Assembly: GCF_002797755.1 (NCBI RefSeq)
Contig: NZ_PGFI01000011.1
Location: 186,001-250,000 of the forward strand
Reading direction: 5' to 3'
Source of the DNA: Brevirhabdus pacifica
Lineage (GTDB): Bacteria > Pseudomonadota > Alphaproteobacteria > Rhodobacterales > Rhodobacteraceae
DNA: 64,000 nt
Made by a program: the position numbers and the translations under genes. Numbering within the stretch: the stretch's first letter is position 1; each line of letters starts with the position of its first letter. This document shows positions 33,124 to 42,186 of the stretch, piece by piece. The notes below the pieces were generated by a model, which made no database searches, was not told where the DNA came from, and saw only the letters and a list, made by a program, of their open reading frames with translations.

Positions 33124-34602
33124 TCAGACCGACAGGCACATGTACTTCATCTCGGTATAGTCATCGATGCCGTGGCTCGAACCCTCGCGGCCAAGGCCCG
33201 ACTGCTTGACGCCGCCGAAGGGGGCCACCTCGGTCGAGATGATGCCGGTGTTGATGCCGACGATGCCGTATTCCAGTGCCTCGGCGACCTTGTGCACCCG
33301 GCTGATGTCGCGGGCATAGAAATAGCATGCCAGCCCGAAGATCGTGTCGTTGGCCATCTCGATGACCTCGTCCTCGTCCTCGAAGGCGAAAAGCGGGGCG
33401 AAGGGGCCGAAGGTCTCTTCATGGGCGACCTTCATGTCCTGGGTGACGCCCTTGACGATGGTCGGCTGGAAGAATGTGCCGCCCAGCTCGTGGCGCTTGC
33501 CGCCGGTCAGCAGCTCGGCCCCACGGTCCAGCGCGTCCTTCAGGTGATCCTCGACCTTGTCGACGGCGTCGGGCTCAATCAGCGGGCCAAGGTCGGTGCC
33601 GGTGGTCAGGCCGTCCCCGACGTTCAGCTTCTCGACCGCGACGCGCAGGCGCTTGGCGAACTCGTCATAGACACCCTTCTGCACGTAGATCCGGTTGGCG
33701 CAGACGCAGGTCTGGCCGTTGTTGCGGAACTTGCATGCGATGGCTCCCTCGACGGCGGCATCCAGATCGGCGTCGTCGAAGACGATGAAGGGCGCGTTGC
33801 CCCCCAGCTCCATCGAGCATTTCATCACCTGATCGGCGGCCTGACGCAGCAGGATGCGCCCCACTTCGGTCGAGCCGGTGAAGGTCAGCTTGCGCACGGT
33901 GGGGTTCTCGCAGAACTCCTTGCCGATCTCGGAGGAGCGCGACGAGGTCACGACCGAGAAGACCCCCGACGGCACGCCCGCGCGTTCGGCCAGAACCGCC
34001 ATCGCCAGCGCCGACAGCGGGGTCAGCGACGCGGGGCGGATCACGAAGGAACAGCCGGCGGCAAGGGCAGGTGCCACCTTGCGGGCGATCATCGCGTTGG
34101 GAAAGTTCCAGGGCGTGATGCCGGCGGCTACGCCGATGGGCTGGCGGATCACCGTGATGCGCTTGTCGCGCTGGTGGCCGGGGATGGTCTCGCCGTAGAT
34201 GCGCTTGGCCTCTTCGCCGAACCACTCGATGAACGAGCCGCCATAAGTCACCTCGGCGCGGGATTCAGACAGCGGCTTGCCCTGCTCGGCGGTCATGATG
34301 ATCGCGAGGTCCTCGGCGTTCTCGATCGTCAGCTCGTACCAGCGGCGCAGGATGGCGGCGCGCTCCTTGCCGGTCAGCTTGGCCCATTCCTTCTGGGCGA
34401 TGCGGGCGGCCTCGATGGCGCGGGCGGCGTCGGCGCGGCCAAGGTCGGCCACGCGAGCGATGACATCGCCACGGGCGGGGTTGGTCACCTCGAAGGTGGC
34501 ACCGTCGGATGCGCCGACCCATTCGCCGGCGATCAGGGCCGTCTCGCGAAGCAGGTCGGGATCGCTCAGCATCGATTTGAGGTCGGTGGTCTCGTCCAGC
34601 AT
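33124..34602 (-). CDS. gabD: NAD(P)-dependent succinate-semialdehyde dehydrogenase
   Basis: 492 residues. ALDH landmarks: PWNFPNAMIARKVAPALAAG, the catalytic Glu in ELGGNAPFIVF and the catalytic Cys in NNGQTCVCANRIYVQ, a sequence typical of GabD. C-terminal EVAPFGGVKQSGLGREGSS is also GabD-like. It oxidises succinate semialdehyde to succinate in GABA or polyamine breakdown. The ATG at 34602 follows AGAGGA with 9-base spacing; upstream in-frame ATGs lack ribosome sites. No gabT is adjacent. It shares a 95-base divergent control region with a hydrolase. Confidence 0.92.
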   Translation of the reverse strand: MLDETTDLKSMLSDPDLLRETALIAGEWVGASDGATFEVTNPARGDVIARVADLGRADAARAIEAARIAQKEWAKLTGKERAAILRRWYELTIENAEDLAIIMTAEQGKPLSESRAEVTYGGSFIEWFGEEAKRIYGETIPGHQRDKRITVIRQPIGVAAGITPWNFPNAMIARKVAPALAAGCSFVIRPASLTPLSALAMAVLAERAGVPSGVFSVVTSSRSSEIGKEFCENPTVRKLTFTGSTEVGRILLRQAADQVMKCSMELGGNAPFIVFDDADLDAAVEGAIACKFRNNGQTCVCANRIYVQKGVYDEFAKRLRVAVEKLNVGDGLTTGTDLGPLIEPDAVDKVEDHLKDALDRGAELLTGGKRHELGGTFFQPTIVKGVTQDMKVAHEETFGPFAPLFAFEDEDEVIEMANDTIFGLACYFYARDISRVHKVAEALEYGIVGINTGIISTEVAPFGGVKQSGLGREGSSHGIDDYTEMKYMCLSV

Positions 34603-34697
34603 CTGGCTTATCCTCTGGGCAGGTTGCATGGTGGCGCGGGACTGCGCGGCGCCGTTTGCGCGCATCATGCAGCGGCCCGAAGCGAAGGACAATGCCC

Positions 34698-35495
34698 ATG
34701 CGGAACGACGAAGCCTACGACAACCACGGCCACGTGCCCGAGGCCGACGCCATCATCGAAGGCTGGCAGGATGCCGCGCCCGAATGGCGCGGGATCGAGG
34801 CCGCGCTGGGCCGCGCGCGCCTCAACCAGCCCTATGGCACCCATGAACGCGAGCGCTTCGACCTGTTCCTGCCGGCCGGTCGAGCCGAGGGGTTGGTTGT
34901 CTTCGTCCACGGGGGCTACTGGCGGCGGTTCGACCGGGGATATTTCTCGCATCTGGCGGCGGGTCTGACGGCGCGGGGCTGGGCTGTGGCGATGCCTTCC
35001 TACGTGCTGGCACCCGAGGCCCGCATTACCGAGATCACCGGCCAGGTTGCCCGGGCGGTCGCGGCGGCGGCGGCGATGGTGCCCGGCGGACCGCTGATCC
35101 TGGTGGGTCACAGCGCGGGCGGCCACCTGGTTGCGCGCATGGAGTGCGCCGATCTGGACCTGGCGCCCGAGGTGGTCGCCCGGCTGCGCCGCATCGTGGC
35201 GATCTCCCCCGTCTCGGACCTGCGGCCCCTGCTGGAAACCACGATCAACGAGACCCTGCGTCTGGATGCTGACGAGGCGCTGAGGGAAAGCCCGGCCCTG
35301 CAACCGGCCAAGGGCACGCCCACCACCGTCTGGGTGGGAGCCGAGGAGCTGCCGGCCTTCGTCGATCAGGCCCGTTGGCTGGCCGAGGCCTGGCCGGCGG
35401 CACAGCTGCATATCGCGCCCGGCCGGCACCATTTCGACGTGATCGAGCCCTTGGCCGATCCCGACAGCGATCTGGTCGCCGCGATCCTGGCCTAG
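34698..35495 (+). CDS. Alpha/beta hydrolase, kynurenine formamidase-like
   Basis: 265 residues. The oxyanion motif HGGYWRRFDRGYFSH matches the HGGYW signature of arylformamidases (N-formylkynurenine to kynurenine). The nucleophile Ser lies in LVGHSAGGHL and the His in GRHHFDVIEPL. There is no signal peptide. The start at 34698 is preferred over 34692 because AGGA lies 8 bases before. No other kynurenine-pathway gene is nearby, so other small amide or ester substrates are possible. Divergent from gabD. Confidence 0.78.
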   Translation: MRNDEAYDNHGHVPEADAIIEGWQDAAPEWRGIEAALGRARLNQPYGTHERERFDLFLPAGRAEGLVVFVHGGYWRRFDRGYFSHLAAGLTARGWAVAMPSYVLAPEARITEITGQVARAVAAAAAMVPGGPLILVGHSAGGHLVARMECADLDLAPEVVARLRRIVAISPVSDLRPLLETTINETLRLDADEALRESPALQPAKGTPTTVWVGAEELPAFVDQARWLAEAWPAAQLHIAPGRHHFDVIEPLADPDSDLVAAILA

Positions 35496-35502
35496 CGCGC
35501 CA

Positions 35503-36525
35503 TCACCGGGCGCCGAACCTCTCGCACCAAGCGGGGGGCATCCCCTCGGGCGAGGGGTCGGCCTGGAAAACGGCGCGGGCGATGGCGCGCGACAGGACGC
35601 AGGCGGCCGCGTGGCCGATCGCAAGGGTCTCGGCAACCGGGTCGGTCAGTGGCCGCGCGCCGGTGGCCGCCGTAAAGACCAGGTCGCCGTCCAGCGGCGT
35701 ATGGGCGGGCACGATAGCCCGGGCCATGCCATCATGGGCGGCGACCGCAACGCGCTGGGCATGGGCCTGGTCGAGGTCGGCGTCGGTCGCGACAATGGCG
35801 ATGGTCGTCGCCTCGCCGGGGCGGACGCCCTTGATCCGGGGCGGGGCGGCGGGGTCGTGGCCGTGCCCGATCCCCAGCCCCCCGAACTCGGCCCCCATCT
35901 CGAAGGGGGCGGCCCAGAACTCGGGCCCGTCGCCCACTGTCACCTGCCCCAAGGCGTTGACCGCCACCAAAGCGGCGACCGTGACCCCGCTTTCCAGCAC
36001 GAGTGAGGCCGATCCAAGCCCGCCCCGCAGGTTGGCGGTGGTGGCCCCGGCGCCGGCCCCGACGCTGCCGGTGGCGAGGTCGGTCGACGCGGCCTCCAGC
36101 GCCTGCAGCCCCAGGTCGCGGTAGGGGTTGGCGGTCCAGTCCTTGTCGCCGCCGTTGCCCAGGTCGAAAAGGATCGCGGCCGGCACGATCGGCACAATCT
36201 GCGCGCCGACCCGGTAGCCGCGCCCGGCCCGCCTCAGCCCGTCCATCACGCCCGACGCCGCGTCCAGCCCGAAGGCAGAGCCGCCCGACAGCACCAGTGC
36301 ATCGACCTGGCGCACCAGCTTGTCTGGGGCCAGAAGGTCGGTCTCGCGCGTGCCGGGGGCGCCGCCGGCGATGTGAACGGCGGCGGTGAATCGATCCTGT
36401 CCCACGACAACAGTGGCGCCGCTGCGCAGCCGCGCGCAGCTTGCGTGGCCCACCATCAGCCCCGGCACATCGGTCAGAAGGTTGTGCGGTCCGGGCCGCA
36501 TCGCCGCCGGTCTGTCGGATTGCAT
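35503..36525 (-). CDS. P1-family N-terminal nucleophile peptidase
   Basis: 340 residues, of the DmpA/beta-aminopeptidase family. These enzymes cut themselves between Gly and Ser to expose a Ser nucleophile. That junction appears as RGGLG|SASL (Ser about residue 172). The LVLSGGSAFGLDAASGV stretch near residue 80 is a family signature. Substrates include D- or beta-aminoacyl peptides. It has no signal peptide, so the protein is cytoplasmic. It converges with the hydrolase gene (7-base gap) and is divergent from creatinase. Confidence 0.88.
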   Translation of the reverse strand: MQSDRPAAMRPGPHNLLTDVPGLMVGHASCARLRSGATVVVGQDRFTAAVHIAGGAPGTRETDLLAPDKLVRQVDALVLSGGSAFGLDAASGVMDGLRRAGRGYRVGAQIVPIVPAAILFDLGNGGDKDWTANPYRDLGLQALEAASTDLATGSVGAGAGATTANLRGGLGSASLVLESGVTVAALVAVNALGQVTVGDGPEFWAAPFEMGAEFGGLGIGHGHDPAAPPRIKGVRPGEATTIAIVATDADLDQAHAQRVAVAAHDGMARAIVPAHTPLDGDLVFTAATGARPLTDPVAETLAIGHAAACVLSRAIARAVFQADPSPEGMPPAWCERFGAR

Positions 36526-36772
36526 CGTCTGCCCTTTCGCTGGTGGCTGCGGCCCTGGCCCCGGATGCTGGCGCCCGCGGCCGGGCTTTGCAAGAAGAAG
36601 GAAGCGACGGCAGGCTTGCCAAAATGCCCCGGATGGGGTTCGATCCCGTCAACCGGGCGATGGCGTCGCCGGTCCCCCGCCCCATGCGGGGCTGTCTTTT
36701 CCGTCCTGAACGCCGGGATGTCACCGGCTTGCCGGGGATCTCCCCCGGTGGCCCTTGATGAAAGGCCACGCC

Positions 36773-38008
36773 ATGCAGGATGCCAAATCCCTGGCCGCCG
36801 CGACCGCGCGCCCCGACTTCTTCCGCTTTCACAACGGCACCAAGGCGCCGCTTCCCTTCGAGACCGGCGAATACAACGACAGGCTGGCGCATCTGCGCGC
36901 CCGCATGGATGAAAGGGGGGTGGGCGCGGTGCTGCTGACCTCGATGCAGGGGGTCGCCTATTACTCGGGCTTTCTCTACTGCGCCTTCGGTCGGCCTTAT
37001 GGCTGCGTCGTGACGGCCACCGAGTGCGTCACAATCTCGGCCGGGATCGACGCGGGCCAGCCCTGGCGCCGCAGCCACGGCGACAACATCACCTACACCG
37101 ACTGGCGGCGCGATAATTTCTGGCGTGCGGTTCTGTCGGTGACGGGACCGGGCGCCGCGCTTGGGATCGAGGGGGATCACATGACCCTTCAGGCCCGCGA
37201 CCTGCTGGAGGGAATGCTGAGCCCCGCCGCCGTGAGTGACATGGGCCCCGACCTGATGCGCCTGCGCTTGGTCAAAAGCCCGGCCGAACAGGCGCTGATC
37301 CGGGCCGGGGCCGCCGTGGCCGACGCCGGCGGCTATGCCATCCGCGATGCCGTCAGCACCGGCACCCGCGAGATCGATGTCGCCATGGCCGGGCGCGACG
37401 CGATGGAGCTTGAGATTGCTGCCCGTTTTCCCGACGCGGAATACCGCGACACCTGGGTCTGGTTCCAGTCGGGGCTGAACACCGACGGCGCCCACAATCC
37501 CGTCACGGCGCGCAGGTTGCAGGATGGCGATATCCTGTCGCTCAACACCTTCCCGATGATCTCGGGCTATTATACCGCGCTGGAGCGGACGCTGTTCCTG
37601 GGCCAGCCCGACACGGACTCTGCCCGGATCTGGGAGGCCAATGTCGGCGCCCATGATCTGGGGATCTCGCTGATCAGGCCGGGGATGAGCTGTGCGGCGA
37701 TCACGGGGGCGATCAACGAATATTTCGCCGCGCGCGACCTGCTGCAATACCGCAGCTTCGGCTATGGCCATTCCTTCGGCCTGCTCAGCCACTATTACGG
37801 GCGCGAGGCCGGGCTGGAACTGCGCGAGGACGTGGAGACAGTGCTGCGCCCGGGCATGGTCGTCTCGATGGAGCCGATGCTGACGATCCCCGAGGGCCAG
37901 CCGGGCGCCGGCGGCTACCGGGAGCATGATATCCTGATCGTCACCGAGGAGGGGGCCGAGAATATCACCGGCTATCCCTACGGGCCCGATTTCAACGTGA
38001 TCGGCTGA
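36773..38008 (+). CDS. Creatinase
   Basis: 411 residues, close to the 403 of Pseudomonas putida creatinase and similar along its whole length. The catalytic His, in GAHNPVT, is residue 241, corresponding to His232. The region LQYRSFGYGHSFG and the MVVSMEPMLTIPEG tract are almost those of the known enzyme. It folds as an M24 pita-bread domain but hydrolyses creatine to sarcosine and urea without metals. A GAAAGG site precedes the ATG at 36773. No sarcosine oxidase, creatininase or urease lies beside it. Divergent from the P1 peptidase across 247 bases that hold no gene. Confidence 0.88.
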   Translation: MQDAKSLAAATARPDFFRFHNGTKAPLPFETGEYNDRLAHLRARMDERGVGAVLLTSMQGVAYYSGFLYCAFGRPYGCVVTATECVTISAGIDAGQPWRRSHGDNITYTDWRRDNFWRAVLSVTGPGAALGIEGDHMTLQARDLLEGMLSPAAVSDMGPDLMRLRLVKSPAEQALIRAGAAVADAGGYAIRDAVSTGTREIDVAMAGRDAMELEIAARFPDAEYRDTWVWFQSGLNTDGAHNPVTARRLQDGDILSLNTFPMISGYYTALERTLFLGQPDTDSARIWEANVGAHDLGISLIRPGMSCAAITGAINEYFAARDLLQYRSFGYGHSFGLLSHYYGREAGLELREDVETVLRPGMVVSMEPMLTIPEGQPGAGGYREHDILIVTEEGAENITGYPYGPDFNVIG

Positions 38009-38023
38009 AGTTCGAGGGGCTTG

Positions 38024-38045
38024 GGGGACGGCGCGCGCCGTCCCC
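38024..38045. repeat. 22-bp perfect palindrome between convergent genes
   Basis: GGGGACGGCGC at 38024-38034 is followed directly by its reverse complement GCGCCGTCCCC (38035-38045). It lies in the 47-base gap between creatinase and the ALDH16 gene. A transcript from either strand could fold here, so it may terminate both, although no T-run follows. Confidence 0.7.
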
Positions 38046-38055
38046 GCGGGTCTGC

Positions 38056-40428
38056 CTATTCGCCGTAGGGGACCCAGACGGTCTTGACCTCGGTTGCCTG
38101 CTCGAGGAACGGCTTCAGCCCACCGGCGGGCGCGTGCCAGTCAAGGCCGCGCCCGTGGTTGACCCAGGTGCGTTTCAGATCGGCGGCCGAGGCGCGCTCG
38201 ATCCCTTCCGAAAGGTCCGAGGACGAGAAGCTCCAGACCGCCTGGACATCCATGTGCCCAGCCAGCGGCGCGGCCAGATCCTCGTGCCGGCCAGCGATGA
38301 TGTTGACCACCCCCGCGGGCACGTCCGAGGTCTCGATCACCTGCATCAGGTCCATCGCCGCCAGCGGCGCGGCCTCCGACGGGATCAGGACGGCGCGGCT
38401 GCCCGTGGCCAGAATCGCGCCCAGCACCGTGACGAAACCCAGCAGCGGCGCCTCGTCGGCGCAAAGCGCGCCGATGACGCCCACGGGTTCGCGCAGGGCA
38501 AGGGCCATCCCGCGCAGGGGCACGCCCGCCGCGCGGCCGTCGAACTTGTCGGCCCAGGCGGCGGCGGTGAAGAGCCTGTCGACACTCGCCGCAACCTCGG
38601 CGGCGGCGCCGTCGGCATCGACCTGGCCCAGGTCGCGCAGGCGCGTCGCGAATTCGGCCTCGCGGGCGGCGAGGTTCTCGGCCAGATAATAGAGGATCTG
38701 CGCCCTGCCGTGGCCCGTGCTGCGCGACCACGCGCCGGCGGTGCCGGCGGCCTCGACCGCGTTGCGGATGTCTTTGGCGTTGCCCTGTCCCACGTGGCCC
38801 AGCAGGCGCCCGTCGGGCGACCACACCGGGGTCGAATAGCCGCTGTCCGGGCGCGCCTGCTTGCCGCCGACAAGGTTCTTGGCGGTGCGGTCCAGCAACC
38901 CGTCGGAAGGGGCCGCACCCTTGGCGGGCGCCTCGACCGGCCGGAGGCGCGAGAGTTCAGTCGCCTCGGCGCGGGGCCGGGTATAGGCCGCCAGCCCCTC
39001 GGGCCCGCCCTCGCGGCCGAAGCCGCTTTCGCGCAGCCCGCCGAAGGGGGCGGCGGCGTCGAAGAGGTTGGTGGCATTGATCCAGACCACGCCGGCGGCC
39101 AGTTTCGGCGCCACGTCCAGCGCCAGGTTCAGGTTCTCGGACCAGACCGTCGCCGCCAGCCCGTAGCGGCTGTTGTTGGCCAGCGCCACGGCCTCGGCGG
39201 GAGTGCGGAAGGTGGTGCCGACCAGCACCGGGCCGAAGATTTCGTCCTGCATCAGGGGCGAGGCCGGGTGCAGGCCGGTGATCAGCGTCGGCGGATAGAA
39301 ACAGCCCCCGTCGGGCAGGGCAGCGCCGGTGCGGTGCACCTCGGCGCCCGGGTCGGCCTCAAGCCCTTCGCTGACCATGCGGCTGACGCGCTCCAACTGG
39401 GCGGGGTCGACCATGGCGCCCACGTCGATGCACTTGTCCAGCGGATCGCCCAGCCGCAGCCCGTCCATGCGCCGGCGCAGCTTGTCGTGGAACCGCTCGG
39501 CCACGCCCTCCTGCACCAGCAGGCGCGAGCCGGCACAGCAGACCTGCCCCTGGTTGAACCAGATCGCGTCGACCAGCCCCTCGACGGCCGAGTCGAGATC
39601 GGCGTCGTCGAAGACGATGTAGGGCGACTTGCCCCCCAGCTCGAGGGTCAGTGCCTTGCCGGTGCCGGCGGTGGCCTCGCGGATGCGGCGGCCGACCTCG
39701 GTCGAGCCGGTGAAGGCGATCTTGTCGATCCCCTCGTGCGCCACGATCATCTCGCCGACGCGGCCGTCGCCGGTGACGATGTTGACCACCCCGGGGGGCA
39801 CGCCCGCCTGGGTGCAGATCTCGGCCATGAAGAGCGCGGTGAGCGATGTGTCTTCCGCTGGTTTCAGGACCACCGTGTTGCCCGCCGCCAGGGCCGGCGC
39901 CACCTTCCACGCCAGCATCAGCAGCGGGAAGTTCCACGGGATGATCTGACCGCAGACGCCGTGGGGGCGCTGGGCGGGCATCTCGTCCTCCATCAGCCGG
40001 GCCAGGCCGGCATGGTAGTAGAAGTGGCGGGCCACCAGCGGGATGTCGATGTCGCGGCTTTCGCGGATCGGCTTGCCGTTCTCGAGCGTCTCGAGCACGG
40101 CCAGCAGGCGGGCGTGTTTCTGCACAAGCCGCGCCATTGCATAAAGCACACGCCCCCGGCGGGCGCCGTCCGCGGCCCAGTCTGCCTGTGCCTTGCGGGC
40201 GGCGGCGACGGCGGCGTCGATGGCGGCGGCATCGGCCTGGCTGAGGCTGGCCAGATGACTGCCATCGGCGGGGTTGCGGCTGTCGAGCCCGCCGGCGTGG
40301 GCGGTCATCTGCCCGCCGATGAAATGGCCGAAGGCGCGGCCGGACCGCTCTAGCCACTCCTGCGCCGCGGCGGCGCTTTCGGGGGCGGGGCCGTAGTCCA
40401 TCGTCTCGAAGATCTCCTGGACGGTCAT
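38056..40428 (-). CDS. ALDH16-type double aldehyde dehydrogenase
   Basis: 790 residues: two aldehyde dehydrogenase domains in tandem. The first (about 10-485) is complete, with PWNFPLLMLAWKVAPALAAG, the catalytic Glu in ELGGKSPYIVF and the catalytic Cys in QGQVCCAGSR. The second (about 510-785) keeps parts of the fold (EPVGVIGALCADEAPLLGF) but lacks a catalytic Cys/Glu pair, as in ALDH16. A Loktanella (Rhodobacterales) ALDH16 is known to be active. Linked to deoC, 64 bases upstream in the same direction, it could oxidise the acetaldehyde or glyceraldehyde phosphate products of deoxyribose breakdown. Confidence 0.88.
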   Translation of the reverse strand: MTVQEIFETMDYGPAPESAAAAQEWLERSGRAFGHFIGGQMTAHAGGLDSRNPADGSHLASLSQADAAAIDAAVAAARKAQADWAADGARRGRVLYAMARLVQKHARLLAVLETLENGKPIRESRDIDIPLVARHFYYHAGLARLMEDEMPAQRPHGVCGQIIPWNFPLLMLAWKVAPALAAGNTVVLKPAEDTSLTALFMAEICTQAGVPPGVVNIVTGDGRVGEMIVAHEGIDKIAFTGSTEVGRRIREATAGTGKALTLELGGKSPYIVFDDADLDSAVEGLVDAIWFNQGQVCCAGSRLLVQEGVAERFHDKLRRRMDGLRLGDPLDKCIDVGAMVDPAQLERVSRMVSEGLEADPGAEVHRTGAALPDGGCFYPPTLITGLHPASPLMQDEIFGPVLVGTTFRTPAEAVALANNSRYGLAATVWSENLNLALDVAPKLAAGVVWINATNLFDAAAPFGGLRESGFGREGGPEGLAAYTRPRAEATELSRLRPVEAPAKGAAPSDGLLDRTAKNLVGGKQARPDSGYSTPVWSPDGRLLGHVGQGNAKDIRNAVEAAGTAGAWSRSTGHGRAQILYYLAENLAAREAEFATRLRDLGQVDADGAAAEVAASVDRLFTAAAWADKFDGRAAGVPLRGMALALREPVGVIGALCADEAPLLGFVTVLGAILATGSRAVLIPSEAAPLAAMDLMQVIETSDVPAGVVNIIAGRHEDLAAPLAGHMDVQAVWSFSSSDLSEGIERASAADLKRTWVNHGRGLDWHAPAGGLKPFLEQATEVKTVWVPYGE

Positions 40429-40492
40429 GGGCGGGTCCTTCCTGTCTTGGCCGAGGGGAACGGCAGGGTTCCGGTCGGGCGGGTCCGGGGCA

Positions 40493-41509
40493 TCATCCCG
40501 CGGGGTGACGGTGCAGGGCCGAGTAGCGCCCGGTGACGTGATGCTCCAACTGGCGTTCGATGTCGCCCAGCAGCGACGAGGCGCCGAAGCGGAAAAGATC
40601 CGGTTGCAGCCAGCGGTCGCCCAGCTCGTCCTTCATCAGGGCGAGGTAGGTCAGCGCGTCCTTGGCCTTGGAGATGCCGCCCGCAGGCTTGTAGCCGACC
40701 TTGACCCCGGTTGCGTCCTGATAGTCGCGGATGGCCCGGATCATGGTCAGCGAGACGGGCAGCGTGGCGTTCACCGATTCCTTGCCGGTCGACGTCTTGA
40801 TGAAGTCCGCCCCCGCCATCATGCACACCAGACTGGCCCGGGCCACGTTGCGCAACGAGCCCAGCTCGCCCGTGGCAAGGATGGCCTTGACGTGGGCCTC
40901 GCCGCAGGCGTCGCGGAACTGGCGCATCTCGTCATAAAGGGCGGCCCAATCGCCGGTCAGCACATGCCGGCGCGAGATCACGATGTCGATCTCGCTTGCA
41001 CCGGCGGCCACGCTTTCGCGGATCTCCTCAAGCCGCAGGCGGAAGGGCGACAGGCCGGCGGGGAAGCCGGTCGAGACGGCGGCGACGGGAATGTCGGTGC
41101 CCTCCAGCGCGCGCACGGCGGTCGGGACCATTTCATGGTAGACGCAGACGGCGCCGGTGGTGATCGGGCCCATTCCCAGGGCCTCAAGCAGGTCGGGCCG
41201 CACGGGCTGGCGGGCCTTGGCGCACAGCCGGCGCACCCGACCCTCGGTGTCGTCGCCCGACAGGGTGGTCAGGTCGATCAGGGTGATCGCGCGCAAAAGC
41301 CACGCGGCCTGGTGCGCCTTCTTCAGCGACCGGCGGCCGGGCAGGGTGGCGGCGCGCCGCTCGATCGCCGAGGTGTTGGCCTGCACCCGGGCCACCCAGT
41401 CGGTATCCAGCGCCATCCCCGGGTTGCGGGGTTCGTGGAGCTGGGGCAGCTGGTGGCTTTCGGAACGAAGCGCGGCCGCCTCGGTCGGGTCTGTCACGGG
41501 GCGGGTCAT
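40493..41509 (-). CDS. deoC: Deoxyribose-phosphate aldolase
   Basis: 338 residues, longer than E. coli DeoC (259) because of about 70 extra N-terminal residues, as seen in other alphaproteobacteria. The Schiff-base Lys lies in ADFIKTSTGK, and a second conserved Lys in GYKPAGGI. It splits deoxyribose-5-phosphate into acetaldehyde and glyceraldehyde-3-phosphate. Start at 41509 gives MTRPVTDPTE. It is followed by the ALDH16 gene, likely in one operon. Two 14-base direct repeats lie about 240 bases upstream. Confidence 0.9.
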   Translation of the reverse strand: MTRPVTDPTEAAALRSESHQLPQLHEPRNPGMALDTDWVARVQANTSAIERRAATLPGRRSLKKAHQAAWLLRAITLIDLTTLSGDDTEGRVRRLCAKARQPVRPDLLEALGMGPITTGAVCVYHEMVPTAVRALEGTDIPVAAVSTGFPAGLSPFRLRLEEIRESVAAGASEIDIVISRRHVLTGDWAALYDEMRQFRDACGEAHVKAILATGELGSLRNVARASLVCMMAGADFIKTSTGKESVNATLPVSLTMIRAIRDYQDATGVKVGYKPAGGISKAKDALTYLALMKDELGDRWLQPDLFRFGASSLLGDIERQLEHHVTGRYSALHRHPAG

Positions 41510-41978
41510 TCTGCGTATCCGGTCATGGGGCCTCCAGCGGCAAAAATCGCATGACGCCGGGGGCGGCGCAAGGCGGATGACCCGACGTGAAGAGGCCGGG
41601 CGAGGGGTGGCCCCCAGCGGGCCCGGACCGGGGCGGGAAAGGTCCGCAGGCAGCTGTGGAGCATTTGCGGCGCGCGGTCGCGGCTTTCGCTTCCCCCATC
41701 CGCGGCGCGAGCCGGTGCAACGCGAGCCAACTCCGCCGCGGAAATCCGACGCGATCGCGGGATTTAAGAGGTGCCGTCGATCGCGGGATTTGGACAAGTA
41801 GTTGAAATATAAAGTGAATGCAGAGGCGATCAAGCATAAGGCGCGTACGTCAACTGCCCCGGCGAACGGCAAATCGCCTGTTTAACAGGCAGGCGCCAGG
41901 TCGGGCCGGACCGGCGCACAGGGTCGCATTGCCGCTGTGGACAATCCTGTGGGCAAGCCGCTTGAAGAAAGGGGGGAA
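41510..41978. other. Intergenic region upstream of deoC
   Basis: 469 bases without a convincing gene. It holds the direct and inverted repeats at 41742-41791, an unusually AT-rich stretch near 41792-41830, and nothing else recognisable. It probably contains the deoC promoter (leftward) and the 3' trailer of the leftward tRNA gene. Confidence 0.75.
41742..41791. repeat. Repeated CGATCGCGGGATTT boxes upstream of deoC
   Basis: CGATCGCGGGATTT occurs at 41752-41765 and again at 41778-41791, 26 bases apart, placing both on nearly the same face of the helix. AAATCC at 41742-41747 adds an inverted half-site to GGATTT. These are plausible operators for a deoxyribose or nucleoside regulator. Confidence 0.45.
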
Positions 41979-42054
<76 letters not shown>

Positions 42055-42144
42055 TTCCGGGTGCGGATCCTGTCCGCGCCCGCTGTTTATGTAAGGGCAG
42101 AGAGGCATGCAAGCGAAAAAATTCGGTATCTGCAAACCTGCCCC

Positions 42145-42167
42145 AAAATCGCGGGCACGGGTGCCCG
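42145..42167 (-). terminator. Possible terminator after the FYDLN gene
   Basis: CGGGCAC (42152-42158) and GTGCCCG (42161-42167) form a tight stem, and on the minus strand GATTTT follows. It lies 20 bases past the stop of the leftward TIGR02300 gene and upstream of the tRNA. Confidence 0.4.
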
Positions 42168-42186
42168 GCGACCCGGAAAACCCGGC

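Noticed and set aside
36386-36758. Several short rightward frames between the P1 peptidase and creatinase genes
   Set aside because: They overlap the N-terminal part of the P1 peptidase gene and lack ribosome sites; nothing supports translation.
38134-40353. Rightward frame opposite the ALDH16 gene
   Set aside because: It is antisense to a strongly supported enzyme and shows shadow composition.
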